From: Cellulomonas sp. ACRRI
GTDB taxonomy: Bacteria; Actinomycetota; Actinomycetes; Actinomycetales; Cellulomonadaceae
DNA length: 32,649 bases
Direction: 5' to 3'
Assembly: GCF_022346185.1 (NCBI RefSeq)
Contig: NZ_JAKRMS010000035.1
Location: 1-32,649 of the forward strand
Made by a program: the position numbers and the translations under genes
Shown here: one piece after another, positions 16,113 to 23,571 of the stretch
Layout of the letters: each line of letters begins with the position of its first letter
Numbering within the stretch: the first letter of the stretch is position 1
Notes under the pieces: generated by a model
Database searches by the model: none
Seen by the model: the letters and a program-made list of their open reading frames with translations, nothing else
Told to the model about the DNA's origin: nothing

Positions 16113-17807
16113 GTGACCGACTTCACGCGACCGTGGCACTCCTCCTACGCGCCGGGCGTCCCGCCCGTCGTCGACGTGCCGGAGGAGCCGCTGACCGCCG
16201 CTCTCGACCGTGCCGCCGCGGCCTGGCCCGATCGGGTGGCCGTCGACTTCCTGGGCGCGGCCACCACCTACGCCGAGCTCGCGGGCGCGGTGGCCCGCGG
16301 CGCGTCGGTGCTCCGCGGCCTGGGCGTGCGCGCGGGCGACCGCGTCGCGATCGTGCTGCCCAACTGCACCTCGCACGTCGTCGCGTTCTACGCCGCGCTG
16401 CGGCTCGGCGCCGTCGTCGTCGAGACCAACCCGACCTACACCGCCGACGAGCTCGCGCACCAGCTCGGCGACTCCGGCGCCACCGTCGCCCTCGTGTGGG
16501 AGAAGGCCGTGGCACCGGCGCTCGCCGCGCAGAGCCGCACCGCGGTCCGCACCGTCGTCGCCGTGGACGTCTCGGCGGACCTGCCCGCGGCCAAGCGGCT
16601 CGCGCTGCGCCTGCCGCTCCCCGCCGCCCGCCGGACCCGCGCCGCCCTGCGCGCCGGGCTCCCCGCGGGCACCCCGGTCTGGCACCGCCTGGTCGCCGGG
16701 GCCACGGCCCTGCCGGCCGGGACGCCGCGTCCGACGGCGGACGACGTCGCCCTGCTGCAGTACACCGGCGGGACCACCGGCACGCCGAAGGCCGCCGTGC
16801 TCACGCACCGGAACCTGGTGGCGAACGCGGTGCAGGGCCAGGCGTGGACCCAGGCGCAGCCGGGCACCGAGACCATCTACGGCGTGCTGCCGTTCTTCCA
16901 CGCGTTCGGCCTCACGCTCTGCCTCACCTACGCGACCCGGGTCGGCGCCACGCTCGTCGCGTTCCCGAAGTTCGACCCGGCGGCCGTGCTCGCCGCCCAG
17001 CGCCGCCGCCCCGGGACGTTCCTGCCGGCCGTGCCGCCGATGCTCGACCGCCTGGCGGCCACCGCCGAGGCGACGAAGGCGGACCTGACCTCGTTCCGGT
17101 ACGCCATCTCGGGCGCGATGTCGCTGTCGGCCGAGACGGCCGCGCGCTGGGAGCGGGTGACCGGCGGCCTGGTGGTCGAGGGCTACGGCATGACCGAGAC
17201 CTCGCCCGTCGCCCTCGGCAGCCCCCTGTCCCCCGCCCGCCGGCCCGGCGCGCTCGGCCTGCCGTTCCCCAGCACCGACATCCGGGTGGTGGACCAGGAG
17301 GACCCGACCCGCGACGTCGAGCCCGGCACCCGCGGCGAGCTGCTCATCCGCGGCCCGCAGGTGTTCTCCGGCTACTGGAACCGGCCGGAGGAGACGGCAG
17401 GTCAGCTGCTCCCCGGCGGGTGGCTGCGCACCGGCGACGTCGTCCGGCTGGACGACGACGGCTTCGTGGTCCTGGTCGACCGGATCAAGGAGATGATCGT
17501 CACCGGCGGGTTCAAGGTGTACCCGTCCCAGGTGGAGGACAAGCTCCGCGGCATGCCGGGCGTGCGCGACGTCGCCGTGGTCGGCCTGCCCGGCGGCGAC
17601 CTCGGGGAGAAGGTGGTCGCCGCGATCGTCACCGAGCTCGGGGCGCACGTCGACCTCGCCGCCGTGCGGGAGTGGTGCGGCGAGCGCCTGGCCCGGTACG
17701 CGGTGCCGCGCGACCTGGTGATCCTCCCCGAGCTGCCGCGGTCGCAGATCGGGAAGGTGCTGCGCCGGGTGGTCCGCGACGACCTGCTGGCCGCCTCGAC
17801 GGCCTGA
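16113..17807 (+). CDS. fadD: Long-chain fatty-acid-CoA ligase (AMP-binding)
   Basis: This 564-residue adenylate-forming enzyme activates fatty acids with ATP and CoA. The P-loop is YTGGTTGTPK at 217-226, followed by the adenylation motif GYGMTETSP near residue 358. The hinge and C-domain segment reads TGDVVRLDDDGFVVLVDRIKEMIVTGGFKVYPSQVE, and the catalytic Lys548 lies in QIGKVLRR. Length and motifs are complete. The likely role is fatty-acid degradation or lipid remodelling; chain-length preference cannot be read. The GTG start follows TACGGT by six bases, so the message is probably leaderless and controlled by the palindrome over the promoter. It is monocistronic: a strong terminator follows. 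Confidence 0.92.
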   Translation: MTDFTRPWHSSYAPGVPPVVDVPEEPLTAALDRAAAAWPDRVAVDFLGAATTYAELAGAVARGASVLRGLGVRAGDRVAIVLPNCTSHVVAFYAALRLGAVVVETNPTYTADELAHQLGDSGATVALVWEKAVAPALAAQSRTAVRTVVAVDVSADLPAAKRLALRLPLPAARRTRAALRAGLPAGTPVWHRLVAGATALPAGTPRPTADDVALLQYTGGTTGTPKAAVLTHRNLVANAVQGQAWTQAQPGTETIYGVLPFFHAFGLTLCLTYATRVGATLVAFPKFDPAAVLAAQRRRPGTFLPAVPPMLDRLAATAEATKADLTSFRYAISGAMSLSAETAARWERVTGGLVVEGYGMTETSPVALGSPLSPARRPGALGLPFPSTDIRVVDQEDPTRDVEPGTRGELLIRGPQVFSGYWNRPEETAGQLLPGGWLRTGDVVRLDDDGFVVLVDRIKEMIVTGGFKVYPSQVEDKLRGMPGVRDVAVVGLPGGDLGEKVVAAIVTELGAHVDLAAVREWCGERLARYAVPRDLVILPELPRSQIGKVLRRVVRDDLLAASTA

Positions 17808-17823
17808 GCCGCTCCGCACGACG

Positions 17824-17864
17824 CGCGAGGGGCCCCGCACCGGATCGGTGCGGGGCCCCTCGCG
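17824..17864. terminator. Bidirectional terminator between fadD and the S9 peptidase gene
   Basis: A perfect 19-bp stem (17824-17842 with 17846-17864) and a 3-base GAT loop lie between converging genes. It is the longest uninterrupted hairpin I found in the window. Confidence 0.85.
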
Positions 17865-17880
17865 TGCGTGCCCGGGCGGA

Positions 17881-19914
17881 TCAGCCCTGGGCGACCGGCA
17901 GCGTGCGCCGCCACCAGTCCAGGACGTGCTCGAACCGGACCAGCCGGTGCTGCGGGCGGCCGGACCTGGTGAGCTCGTGGCCCTCACCGGGGAACAGCAG
18001 CAGCTCGGCCGGCACGCCCCGGCGCTTGAGCTCGACGAACCAGCGCTGGCCCTGCTCGACCGGGCACCGCCAGTCCTGCTCGGAGTGGATCACCAGCGTC
18101 GGGGTGGTCACCTCCGCCACGTGCGCCATCGGGGACTGGGCGGCCACCTTCGCGCGGGACTCCTCGTCGTCGCCGTCGCCCAGGTACTCCAGGCCGAAGA
18201 ACCAGCCGATGTCGCTCGACCCGACGAAGCTCACCGGGTCGAGGAACCCGCGCTCGACGATCGCGCCGACGAACCGGTCGGTGCGGGTGGTCAGCCACGC
18301 GGTGAGGTAGCCGCCGTACGAGCCGCCCATGACGCCGACCCGCTCGCCGTCGAGGGCCGGGTCCTCCAGCGCCGCGTCGAGCAGCGCGAGCACGTCGTCG
18401 GTGTCGACCGTGCCGAAGCCGTGCTGGATCGCCCTGCCGTGCGCCGAGCCGTAGCCGGCCGCGCCGCGCGGGTTGCCGTACACGACCGCGTAGCCGGCCT
18501 CGGCCAGCGTCTGCACCTCGTCGAACAGGCCCACCGTGTACTGCGCGTACGGGCCGCCGTGGATCATGAGGATCGTCGGGTGCGGGCCGGCGAACCGCTC
18601 CGGGTCCGGGGTGACGAGCCAGCCGTGCACGGGGTAGCCGTCGGGCGCGGTCGCGGTGACCTCGCGCGGCTCGCGGACGCGGCCGGTCGCGCGCAGCGGC
18701 GCCGACCAGTCGGTGAGCGCCCGGGTCTCCCTCGACGCCAGGTCGACGGCGTGCAGGTCGCCCGACGTCACCGGCCCGGCCGCGGTGACGACGGCCACCG
18801 GGGCCGCGCTCGCCGCGGCGACGCCGTGCGCGACCAGGCCGCTGAGCAGGTCGCGGGTCGACCCGTCGGCACGGTGCTCGCGCAGCACCACGGTGCCGCG
18901 GTGCAGCACGCCCGCGAGCACGCCGTCCGCGGTCACGGCGAACGTGCCGGGGTCGAGGTCGACCGCCTCGGCGTCCGTCAGCCGCTCCGGGGCGCCGGAC
19001 GCGGTCGGGGCGCTGCCGCCCCCGGCCGGGGTCAGCGGGAGACGGTGGAGGCCGGTCTGGGCGGCGACGAAGCCCCGGCCCGACGGGCCCATGTCCTGCG
19101 CGAGCAGCCACAGCGCGGCGCCGTCGGCCGCGGGCAGCACCGCCGCGACGGCCAGCGTGCTGCCGGCGTCGGCGTCCGTGAGCGGCACGAGCGCGCCGTC
19201 GGCGTCCGCGGCCGTGTCGACGACGACCGCGTCCGAGCGCAGGTCCTGGTCCTTGCCGGCGTGCCGGGCGGCCACCGCCGCGACGTACCGGCCGCTGGGG
19301 AACCAGGCGATCTGCTCGACGTCGCTGTCGCCGCTGGTGACCTGCCGCGCGGCCGTCGCGTCGTCCTCGCCCGCCGGGGCGGCGGCGCGCGCGGCCGGGT
19401 CGGCGGGCACGTCCACGACGAACAGCTGCCGCCGCTTGTCGCGGGTGAACCCGACGCCGTCGTTGCGGTAGGGCAGCTCCGTGATGTGCCGGGGCCGCTC
19501 GGCGCCGGGGTCGCCGTCGCCGTACCGCCCCTCCTCGGGCACCCGGGCGACGAACGCGAGCGTGGCGCCGTCCGGCGAGAACCGGGCGGTCTGCACGCCG
19601 AGGGGGGCGTCGGTCAGCCGGACGGGCTCGCCGCCGGCAGCCTCGACCAGGTGCAGCTGCGGGCGCCCCTTCGGCTCGGCGCGGAGGAACGCCACCCAGC
19701 GTCCGTCCGGGGACACCTGCGGGTCGGTGTCGCGGTGGCCGCGGGTGAGGCGCTGCGGCGGCGTGGCGCCGTCCGTGGCGACCCGCCAGAGCTGGCCGGT
19801 GTACTCGTCCGACTCGAGGTCGGGGGCGGTGCGGGCGACCACGACGAACGAGCCGTCGGGCGCGACCGCGGGGGTTCCGAGGGCGTGCAGGAGCGCGAGG
19901 TCAGCAGGGATCAC
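17881..19914 (-). CDS. S9-family prolyl-oligopeptidase-like serine peptidase
   Basis: This is a 677-residue two-domain peptidase. The first ~400 residues form a beta-propeller with TolB/WD-like repeats (SPDGRWVAFLR, SPDGATLAFVAR, FPSGRYVAAVA). An alpha/beta-hydrolase domain follows. The catalytic triad is Ser532 in GGSYGGY, Asp614 in EQDWRCPVEQG and His646 in GEGHELTRSG; the oxyanion region is LMIHGGPYAQY. It resembles acylaminoacyl-peptidase/DPP-type members of S9C and is probably cytoplasmic because no signal peptide is seen. It would cleave short or N-blocked peptides. The start is GTG at 19914, seven bases after a -10 TACGGT (19922-19927 on the complement), indicating a leaderless message. 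Confidence 0.92.
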   Translation of the reverse strand: MIPADLALLHALGTPAVAPDGSFVVVARTAPDLESDEYTGQLWRVATDGATPPQRLTRGHRDTDPQVSPDGRWVAFLRAEPKGRPQLHLVEAAGGEPVRLTDAPLGVQTARFSPDGATLAFVARVPEEGRYGDGDPGAERPRHITELPYRNDGVGFTRDKRRQLFVVDVPADPAARAAAPAGEDDATAARQVTSGDSDVEQIAWFPSGRYVAAVAARHAGKDQDLRSDAVVVDTAADADGALVPLTDADAGSTLAVAAVLPAADGAALWLLAQDMGPSGRGFVAAQTGLHRLPLTPAGGGSAPTASGAPERLTDAEAVDLDPGTFAVTADGVLAGVLHRGTVVLREHRADGSTRDLLSGLVAHGVAAASAAPVAVVTAAGPVTSGDLHAVDLASRETRALTDWSAPLRATGRVREPREVTATAPDGYPVHGWLVTPDPERFAGPHPTILMIHGGPYAQYTVGLFDEVQTLAEAGYAVVYGNPRGAAGYGSAHGRAIQHGFGTVDTDDVLALLDAALEDPALDGERVGVMGGSYGGYLTAWLTTRTDRFVGAIVERGFLDPVSFVGSSDIGWFFGLEYLGDGDDEESRAKVAAQSPMAHVAEVTTPTLVIHSEQDWRCPVEQGQRWFVELKRRGVPAELLLFPGEGHELTRSGRPQHRLVRFEHVLDWWRRTLPVAQG

Positions 19915-19998
19915 GACTCCGACCGTAGTACGCGCCGGCCACGCACGGGCAGCACGACGCCCGACGCGGCGCCCGGGCCGCGACCACCGCCGTGCGCC

Positions 19999-20508
19999 TC
20001 AGACGGTGGGCGCGTCCTGCCCGGAGGTGCCGGGCGCCGCGGCGCGGGCGGCGTCCGCCGCCTCGTTCTCCGCGCGCAGCACCGTGATCGCGGCCTCGAA
20101 GTCCTCGAGGCTGCTGAACGCCTGGTACACGCTCGCGAACCGCAGGTACGCGACCTCGTCCAGGTCCCGGAGCGGACCGAGGATCGCGAGCCCGATCTCG
20201 TAGGCGTCCAGCTCCGCGGAACCGCTCGCGCGCAGGTTCTCCTCGACGCGCTGGGCGAGCACGGCGAGGTCGTCGTCGCTGACGGGGCGGCCCTGGCACG
20301 CCTTGCGGACACCGTTGACGATCTTCTCCCGGCTGAACGGCTCGGTGGCGCCCGACCGCTTCACGACCGACAGGCTGGCCGTCTCGATCGTGGTGAACCG
20401 CCGGTTGCACTGGGGGCACTGCCGGCGACGCCGGATCGAGAGGCCGTCGTCCGACGTGCGGGAGTCGACGACCCGGGAGTCGGCGTGACGGCAGAACGGG
20501 CAGTGCAT
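19999..20508 (-). CDS. nrdR: Transcriptional repressor of ribonucleotide reductase genes
   Basis: This 169-residue regulator combines a zinc ribbon with Cys3, Cys6, Cys31 and Cys34 (MHCPFC and RQCPQC) and an ATP-cone domain ([30 protein letters not shown]). It senses ATP/dATP and represses the nrd genes. The C-terminal ~25 residues are Ala-rich and extend beyond the conserved core. The ATG at 20508 has GGAGG eight bases upstream. A promoter-like pair, TTGCAC (20611-20616) and TACCGT (20587-20592) on the complement with 18-base spacing, predicts a ~70-base leader. The neighbours LysM and lexA reproduce the Mycobacterium Rv2718c-Rv2719c-Rv2720 order. No ribonucleotide reductase gene or NrdR box is in the window. 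Confidence 0.95.
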   Translation of the reverse strand: MHCPFCRHADSRVVDSRTSDDGLSIRRRRQCPQCNRRFTTIETASLSVVKRSGATEPFSREKIVNGVRKACQGRPVSDDDLAVLAQRVEENLRASGSAELDAYEIGLAILGPLRDLDEVAYLRFASVYQAFSSLEDFEAAITVLRAENEAADAARAAAPGTSGQDAPTV

Positions 20509-20586
20509 GGACGCCTCCTCCGGGATGTGCTGCACGCGCCGGGGCAGGCCACCGCGACGACGCGCGCCCGCCCGGACGACCGGGAC

Positions 20587-20616
20587 ACGGTAGGGCCGCG
20601 GGTGCGGGCGGTGCAA
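20587..20616 (-). promoter_or_regulatory. Putative nrdR promoter
   Basis: On the minus strand, -35 TTGCAC (20611-20616), an 18-base spacer and -10 TACCGT (20587-20592) lie about 80 bases before the nrdR ATG. Confidence 0.5.
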
Positions 20617-20700
20617 GGCGCTTCCGCGGCGGGGTGAACCCGCTGGTCACGTCGCCGGCCGACGGAGCGGGCAGGCGAGGAGGGCGGCCCGGGCAGACGA

Positions 20701-20730
20701 CGAGGGTGGCCGCTCGTGCGGCCACCCTCG
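20701..20730 (-). terminator. Terminator of the candidate small RNA
   Basis: A perfect 12-bp stem (20701-20712 with 20719-20730, arms CGAGGGTGGCCG and CGGCCACCCTCG) with a 6-base loop is followed on the minus strand by TCGTCGTCTG. No protein gene ends just before it. The upstream LysM gene ends about 250 bases away. Confidence 0.65.
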
Positions 20731-20866
20731 TTGGGGACGCCCCCGTCCCGTCTCGTCCGGACGACTCGCCTCGTCCGGACGGTTGCTGCACGCCCCTGCG
20801 TCAGGCCCGAGGGCCGTGACGACGACGCGTCCCTCGCGGCGAGCCCCCCAGCCAGCCGTTCGAGGT
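20701..20866 (-). ncRNA. Candidate small RNA between nrdR and the LysM gene
   Basis: The 468-base gap between nrdR and the LysM gene has no convincing reading frame but has a complete transcription unit on the minus strand. A promoter sits at 20873-20902, with a predicted start near 20866. The transcript would contain an 11-bp hairpin built on two GTCCGGAC palindromes (20754-20781), a GGGACG/CGTCCC hairpin (20734-20749), and a 12-bp terminator at 20701-20730. The predicted length is about 165-175 bases. I do not recognise an Rfam family. It could instead be an untranslated leader or an attenuator reading toward nrdR. Confidence 0.45.
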
Positions 20867-20872
20867 GGCACC

Positions 20873-20902
20873 ACCCTAGAGGCGGGCCGGCTAATTACGC
20901 AA
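20873..20902 (-). promoter_or_regulatory. Promoter of the candidate small RNA
   Basis: On the minus strand, -35 TTGCGT (20897-20902) and -10 TAGGGT (20873-20878) are 18 bases apart, close to the actinobacterial housekeeping consensus. The surrounding AATTA is markedly AT-rich for this genome. No gene starts immediately downstream. Confidence 0.6.
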
Positions 20903-20976
20903 GCACCGAGTGCCCTAATCCGGTGGAGCGGCGGCGGGCGCCTGACCAGCGAGTCCCCGCCCTCGGCAGCGCCGCC

Positions 20977-21372
20977 TCAGGAGCCGGCCGGGAGCAGCAG
21001 GACCTGACCGGCCTGGAGCGACGCGTCCGCGAGGCCGTTGAGCTGCTGCAGGCTCAGGACCACGTCGCGCACGTCCTCACCCGGGCCGGCCACGCTGGCG
21101 GCGATCTGCCAGAGCGTCTCCCCCGACTGCACCGCGTGCGTGGTGACCTCGGTGGCCTGCTGCGGGCCGTCGGCGACCGCGCGTCCGCCGACGAGACCGC
21201 CCAGCACGACCGCCAGGCCCAGGAGGGCGACGACGACGCGACCGCGCCGGGTCAGGTGGAGCCGGCCCTCGCCGCCCGCGGCGCCCGGCCGGCGCGCATC
21301 CCCGTCGCGCCGGGCGGGCACCTCGCGGCGCGCCGGACGAGCGATCCCCGGGTGTGCTGCGATCACGCTCAT
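20977..21372 (-). CDS. LysM-domain membrane protein, probable SOS cell-division inhibitor
   Basis: This 131-residue protein has a basic, disordered N terminus (about residues 1-42), one membrane helix at 46-63 ([18 protein letters not shown]) and an extracytoplasmic LysM domain at about 79-128 ([34 protein letters not shown]) that should bind peptidoglycan. The ATG at 21372 has AGGAGGG upstream. It is divergent from lexA and next to three LexA boxes. By position and architecture it corresponds to mycobacterial Rv2719c, corynebacterial DivS and Bacillus YneA, which delay division after DNA damage. The function here is inferred from that synteny; sequence identity to those proteins was not measured. 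Confidence 0.88.
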   Translation of the reverse strand: MSVIAAHPGIARPARREVPARRDGDARRPGAAGGEGRLHLTRRGRVVVALLGLAVVLGGLVGGRAVADGPQQATEVTTHAVQSGETLWQIAASVAGPGEDVRDVVLSLQQLNGLADASLQAGQVLLLPAGS

Positions 21373-21410
21373 CCCCACCACTTCCCTCCTGGGCCGCCGG
21401 GCGACCCGAG

Positions 21411-21426
21411 TCGAACACCTGTTCGT
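21411..21426. promoter_or_regulatory. LexA box A of the LysM/lexA region
   Basis: TCGAACACCTGTTCGT differs from the perfect dinB-operon box (7114-7129) only at the last base. It lies 38 bases upstream of the LysM start. Confidence 0.8.
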
Positions 21427-21442
21427 TCGAACGCTTGTACGA
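21427..21442. promoter_or_regulatory. LexA box B, directly abutting box A
   Basis: TCGAACGCTTGTACGA has a perfect left arm and one change in the right arm. It begins the base after box A ends, so two LexA dimers would sit side by side. Confidence 0.65.
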
Positions 21443-21477
21443 TGGAACCACACCCCACCGGCGATGTCGAGACACGA

Positions 21478-21493
21478 TCGAACAGGTGTTTGA
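21478..21493. promoter_or_regulatory. LexA box C overlapping the lexA -35
   Basis: TCGAACAGGTGTTTGA has one change in the right arm. Its last four bases are the first four bases of the lexA -35 (21490-21495), so binding would give autorepression. Confidence 0.75.
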
Positions 21494-21518
21494 TCCCGCC
21501 CGTCCGTCCCCCTACGCT
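21490..21518 (+). promoter_or_regulatory. lexA promoter
   Basis: -35 TTGATC (21490-21495), a 17-base spacer and -10 TACGCT (21513-21518) predict a start near 21525 and a leader of about 100 bases. LexA box C overlaps the -35. Confidence 0.6.
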
Positions 21519-21627
21519 CGGTGACGTCGGGTACAGCGCACCACGAGGCACTGACACGCCCGCCCGACGGACCGCCCCGGACCCACCGGCGGGCGGCCTG
21601 ACCAGGGCGGACGGGACGGGAGCGGAC

Positions 21628-22371
21628 ATGGCGAGCGACGGGACGGGCACCGCGGCGGGCCTCGGCGAGGCGGCCGTGGCCGAGCTCGGGGACGGCGACG
21701 GCCTCACGCCGCGGCAGCGGCTGGTCCTCGAGACGGTGCGCGCGTCGGTCGAGTCCCGCGGCTACCCGCCGAGCATGCGCGAGATCGGCGACGCCGTGGG
21801 CCTCACCAGCCCGTCGAGCGTCAAGCACCAGCTCACGGCGCTCGAGCGCAAGGGCTACCTGCGCCGCGACCCGAACCGCCCGCGCGCGATCGAGGTGGTG
21901 CAGCCCGACGACTCGCGCGGCGTGGCGCCGCTCGCGGGCGTCGCGGGGATCACCGGCATCGGCGACGCGGACTCCGCCCCCCGCGAGGGCGCCCCGGAGG
22001 CGGCCTACGTGCCCGTGGTCGGCCGGATCGCCGCCGGCGGTCCGATCCTCGCCGAGCAGCTCGTCGAGGACGTGTTCCCGCTCCCCCGCCAGCTGGTGGG
22101 TGCCGGCGAGCTGTTCCTGCTCAAGGTCGTGGGCGACTCGATGATCGACGCCGCGATCTGCGACGGCGACTGGGTCGTGGTCCGCCGGCAGCCGGTGGCC
22201 GAGAACGGCGAGATCGTCGCCGCGATGCTCGACGGCGAGGCGACGGTGAAGACGCTCAAGCGCGCGGACGGGCACGTGTGGCTGCTGCCGCAGAACCCGG
22301 CGTACTCCCCGATCGACGGCGACCACGCGCAGGTGCTGGGCCGCGTCGTCTCGGTGCTGCGCTCGCTCTGA
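21628..22371 (+). CDS. lexA: LexA repressor, SOS regulator
   Basis: This 247-residue self-cleaving repressor has a winged-helix DNA-binding domain at about residues 26-92 ([34 protein letters not shown], with the [16 protein letters not shown] recognition region). The autocleavage bond is Ala136-Gly137 (RIAAGGP) and the catalytic dyad is Ser171 (VVGDSMID) with Lys208 (ATVKTLKR). All key residues are present. The N terminus has a ~25-residue acidic/Gly-rich extension typical of actinobacterial LexA. The ATG at 21628 follows GGGAG by five bases. It is divergent from the LysM gene, with three LexA boxes in between, and should also control the HEPN-dinB operon at 7114. Confidence 0.96.
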   Translation: MASDGTGTAAGLGEAAVAELGDGDGLTPRQRLVLETVRASVESRGYPPSMREIGDAVGLTSPSSVKHQLTALERKGYLRRDPNRPRAIEVVQPDDSRGVAPLAGVAGITGIGDADSAPREGAPEAAYVPVVGRIAAGGPILAEQLVEDVFPLPRQLVGAGELFLLKVVGDSMIDAAICDGDWVVVRRQPVAENGEIVAAMLDGEATVKTLKRADGHVWLLPQNPAYSPIDGDHAQVLGRVVSVLRSL

Positions 22372-22404
22372 CCCCCGCCGGGCGGCCGCACCGGCGCGGC
22401 CGGC

Positions 22405-22437
22405 CGGCCGGCGGGGCCGGACGGCCGGCGGGGCCGG
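22405..22437. repeat. GC-only 16-bp direct repeat between lexA and the aminotransferase
   Basis: CGGCCGGCGGGGCCGG occurs twice (22405-22420, 22422-22437) with one A between. The repeats can fold into several alternative GC hairpins and may serve as a terminator for the two converging genes. No other hairpin terminator is visible there. Confidence 0.5.
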
Positions 22438-22440
22438 CGC

Positions 22441-23490
22441 TCAGGCCGCCGCGCGCAGGGCGACGAGCGCGCGTTCCACGTCCGCCTCGTCGTTCCAGAC
22501 GTGGAACGCCAGGCGCACCCGCCCGGCGCGGCCGGCGACCCGGCACCCCGCCGCCGTCAGGGCGCCCCGGCGCCGCCCCTCCGGGTCGGGCAGCGTCACG
22601 ATCGCGCTGCCGCCGGGGCCCAGCCCCAGGCCCGAGCGGAACGCGTCCGCGAGCCCGACGGCGTGCGCCTGGACCGCGTCGCGGTCGGCGCCGGCGAAGG
22701 CGTCGAGCGACTCGGCGGCGCCGAGCCACGCCTGCCAGGCCGGGGACACGTCGAAGCGCCGCGCGTCCGCGGCCAGGCGCATCCGCGGGCCGTAGCAGGA
22801 CGCCCACGGGTCCTCGCCCGCGTACCAGCCGGCCTGCAGCGGGCGCAGGGCGTCCTGCGTCGGCGCTCGCACCGTGAGGAAGCCGGTCCCGCGCGGCGCG
22901 CAGAGCCACTTGTACGCCGCGGTGACGCTGACGTCGTAGCGGGACGCGTCGACCCGGCGCCATCCGGCGGCCTGGGTGAGGTCGCACAGCGTCCGGCTGC
23001 CCGCCGCCCGCGCCGCCGCGAGCACCGCGTCGTCGTCGAGCACCGCGCCGGTCGCCGACTGCACCAGCGAGTAGGCGACCAGGTCGACGCCCGGCACCAC
23101 GGCCTCGGGCAGCCGCCCGGCCGGCACGTGCTCCACGCGGAGCCGCGGCCCCTGCGCGAGGAACGGGAAGACCACCGAGCTGAAGTCGCCGTCGACGCAC
23201 ACCACGCGCGCCCCGTCGGGCAGCGACGCGGCCACCACCGCGGCCATGGCGGAGACCTGCGACCCGATCGCCACGCGGTCGGCGGGCACGTCGACCAGCG
23301 CCGCGAACCGCTCGCGGGCGGTCGCCACCGCCCGCTCGTACCGCGCCACGTCCAAGCCTCCGGACGACCACCGGTCCACGTCCTCGCGCAGCGCGCGGGC
23401 GGTGCGGCGGGGGGCGACGCCCGCCGTGGCCGCGTCGAGGTGCCCCGGCACGGGGTCGAAGTCGGACCGGAGATCGGCGAGCGTGCGCAT
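22441..23490 (-). CDS. Class-V PLP-dependent aminotransferase
   Basis: This 349-residue fold-type I PLP enzyme has LDAATAGVAPR near the N terminus, GSQVSAMAAVVAASLPDG at about 75-92, CDLTQAAGWRRVDASRYDVSVTAAYKWLCAPRGTGFL containing the PLP-binding Lys194, and a small C-terminal domain ending VERALVALRAAA. It resembles cysteine-desulfurase/kynureninase-like class-V members, but the mobile cysteine loop of desulfurases is not evident, so sulfur transfer is unlikely. The substrate is unknown. The ATG at 23490 has GGAG three to six bases upstream. A LysR regulator is encoded divergently 81 bases away and is the obvious candidate to control it. Confidence 0.85.
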   Translation of the reverse strand: MRTLADLRSDFDPVPGHLDAATAGVAPRRTARALREDVDRWSSGGLDVARYERAVATARERFAALVDVPADRVAIGSQVSAMAAVVAASLPDGARVVCVDGDFSSVVFPFLAQGPRLRVEHVPAGRLPEAVVPGVDLVAYSLVQSATGAVLDDDAVLAAARAAGSRTLCDLTQAAGWRRVDASRYDVSVTAAYKWLCAPRGTGFLTVRAPTQDALRPLQAGWYAGEDPWASCYGPRMRLAADARRFDVSPAWQAWLGAAESLDAFAGADRDAVQAHAVGLADAFRSGLGLGPGGSAIVTLPDPEGRRRGALTAAGCRVAGRAGRVRLAFHVWNDEADVERALVALRAAA

Positions 23491-23559
23491 GGCTCCAGGC
23501 TCGCGGACCGCCACCCATGCCGACAACCGCCAGTTCCTCACCCATCCATGCAGTCCGCT

Positions 23560-23565
23560 TATGCT
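23560..23565 (+). promoter_or_regulatory. -10 element of the lysR gene, leaderless
   Basis: TATGCT ends six bases before the ATG at 23572. This favours 23572 over the in-frame ATG at 23548, which would lie upstream of the -10. Confidence 0.5.
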
Positions 23566-23571
23566 TCGCCC

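Noticed and set aside
20647-20874. Small 75-codon reading frame on the minus strand between nrdR and LysM
   Set aside because: It has no family resemblance and lies across hairpins and the terminator of the candidate small RNA. A non-coding reading explains the region better.
20509-20976. tRNA gene or cobalamin riboswitch in the gap upstream of nrdR
   Set aside because: No GGTTCGAATC-type T-loop or cloverleaf, and no B12-box sequence, was found on either strand.
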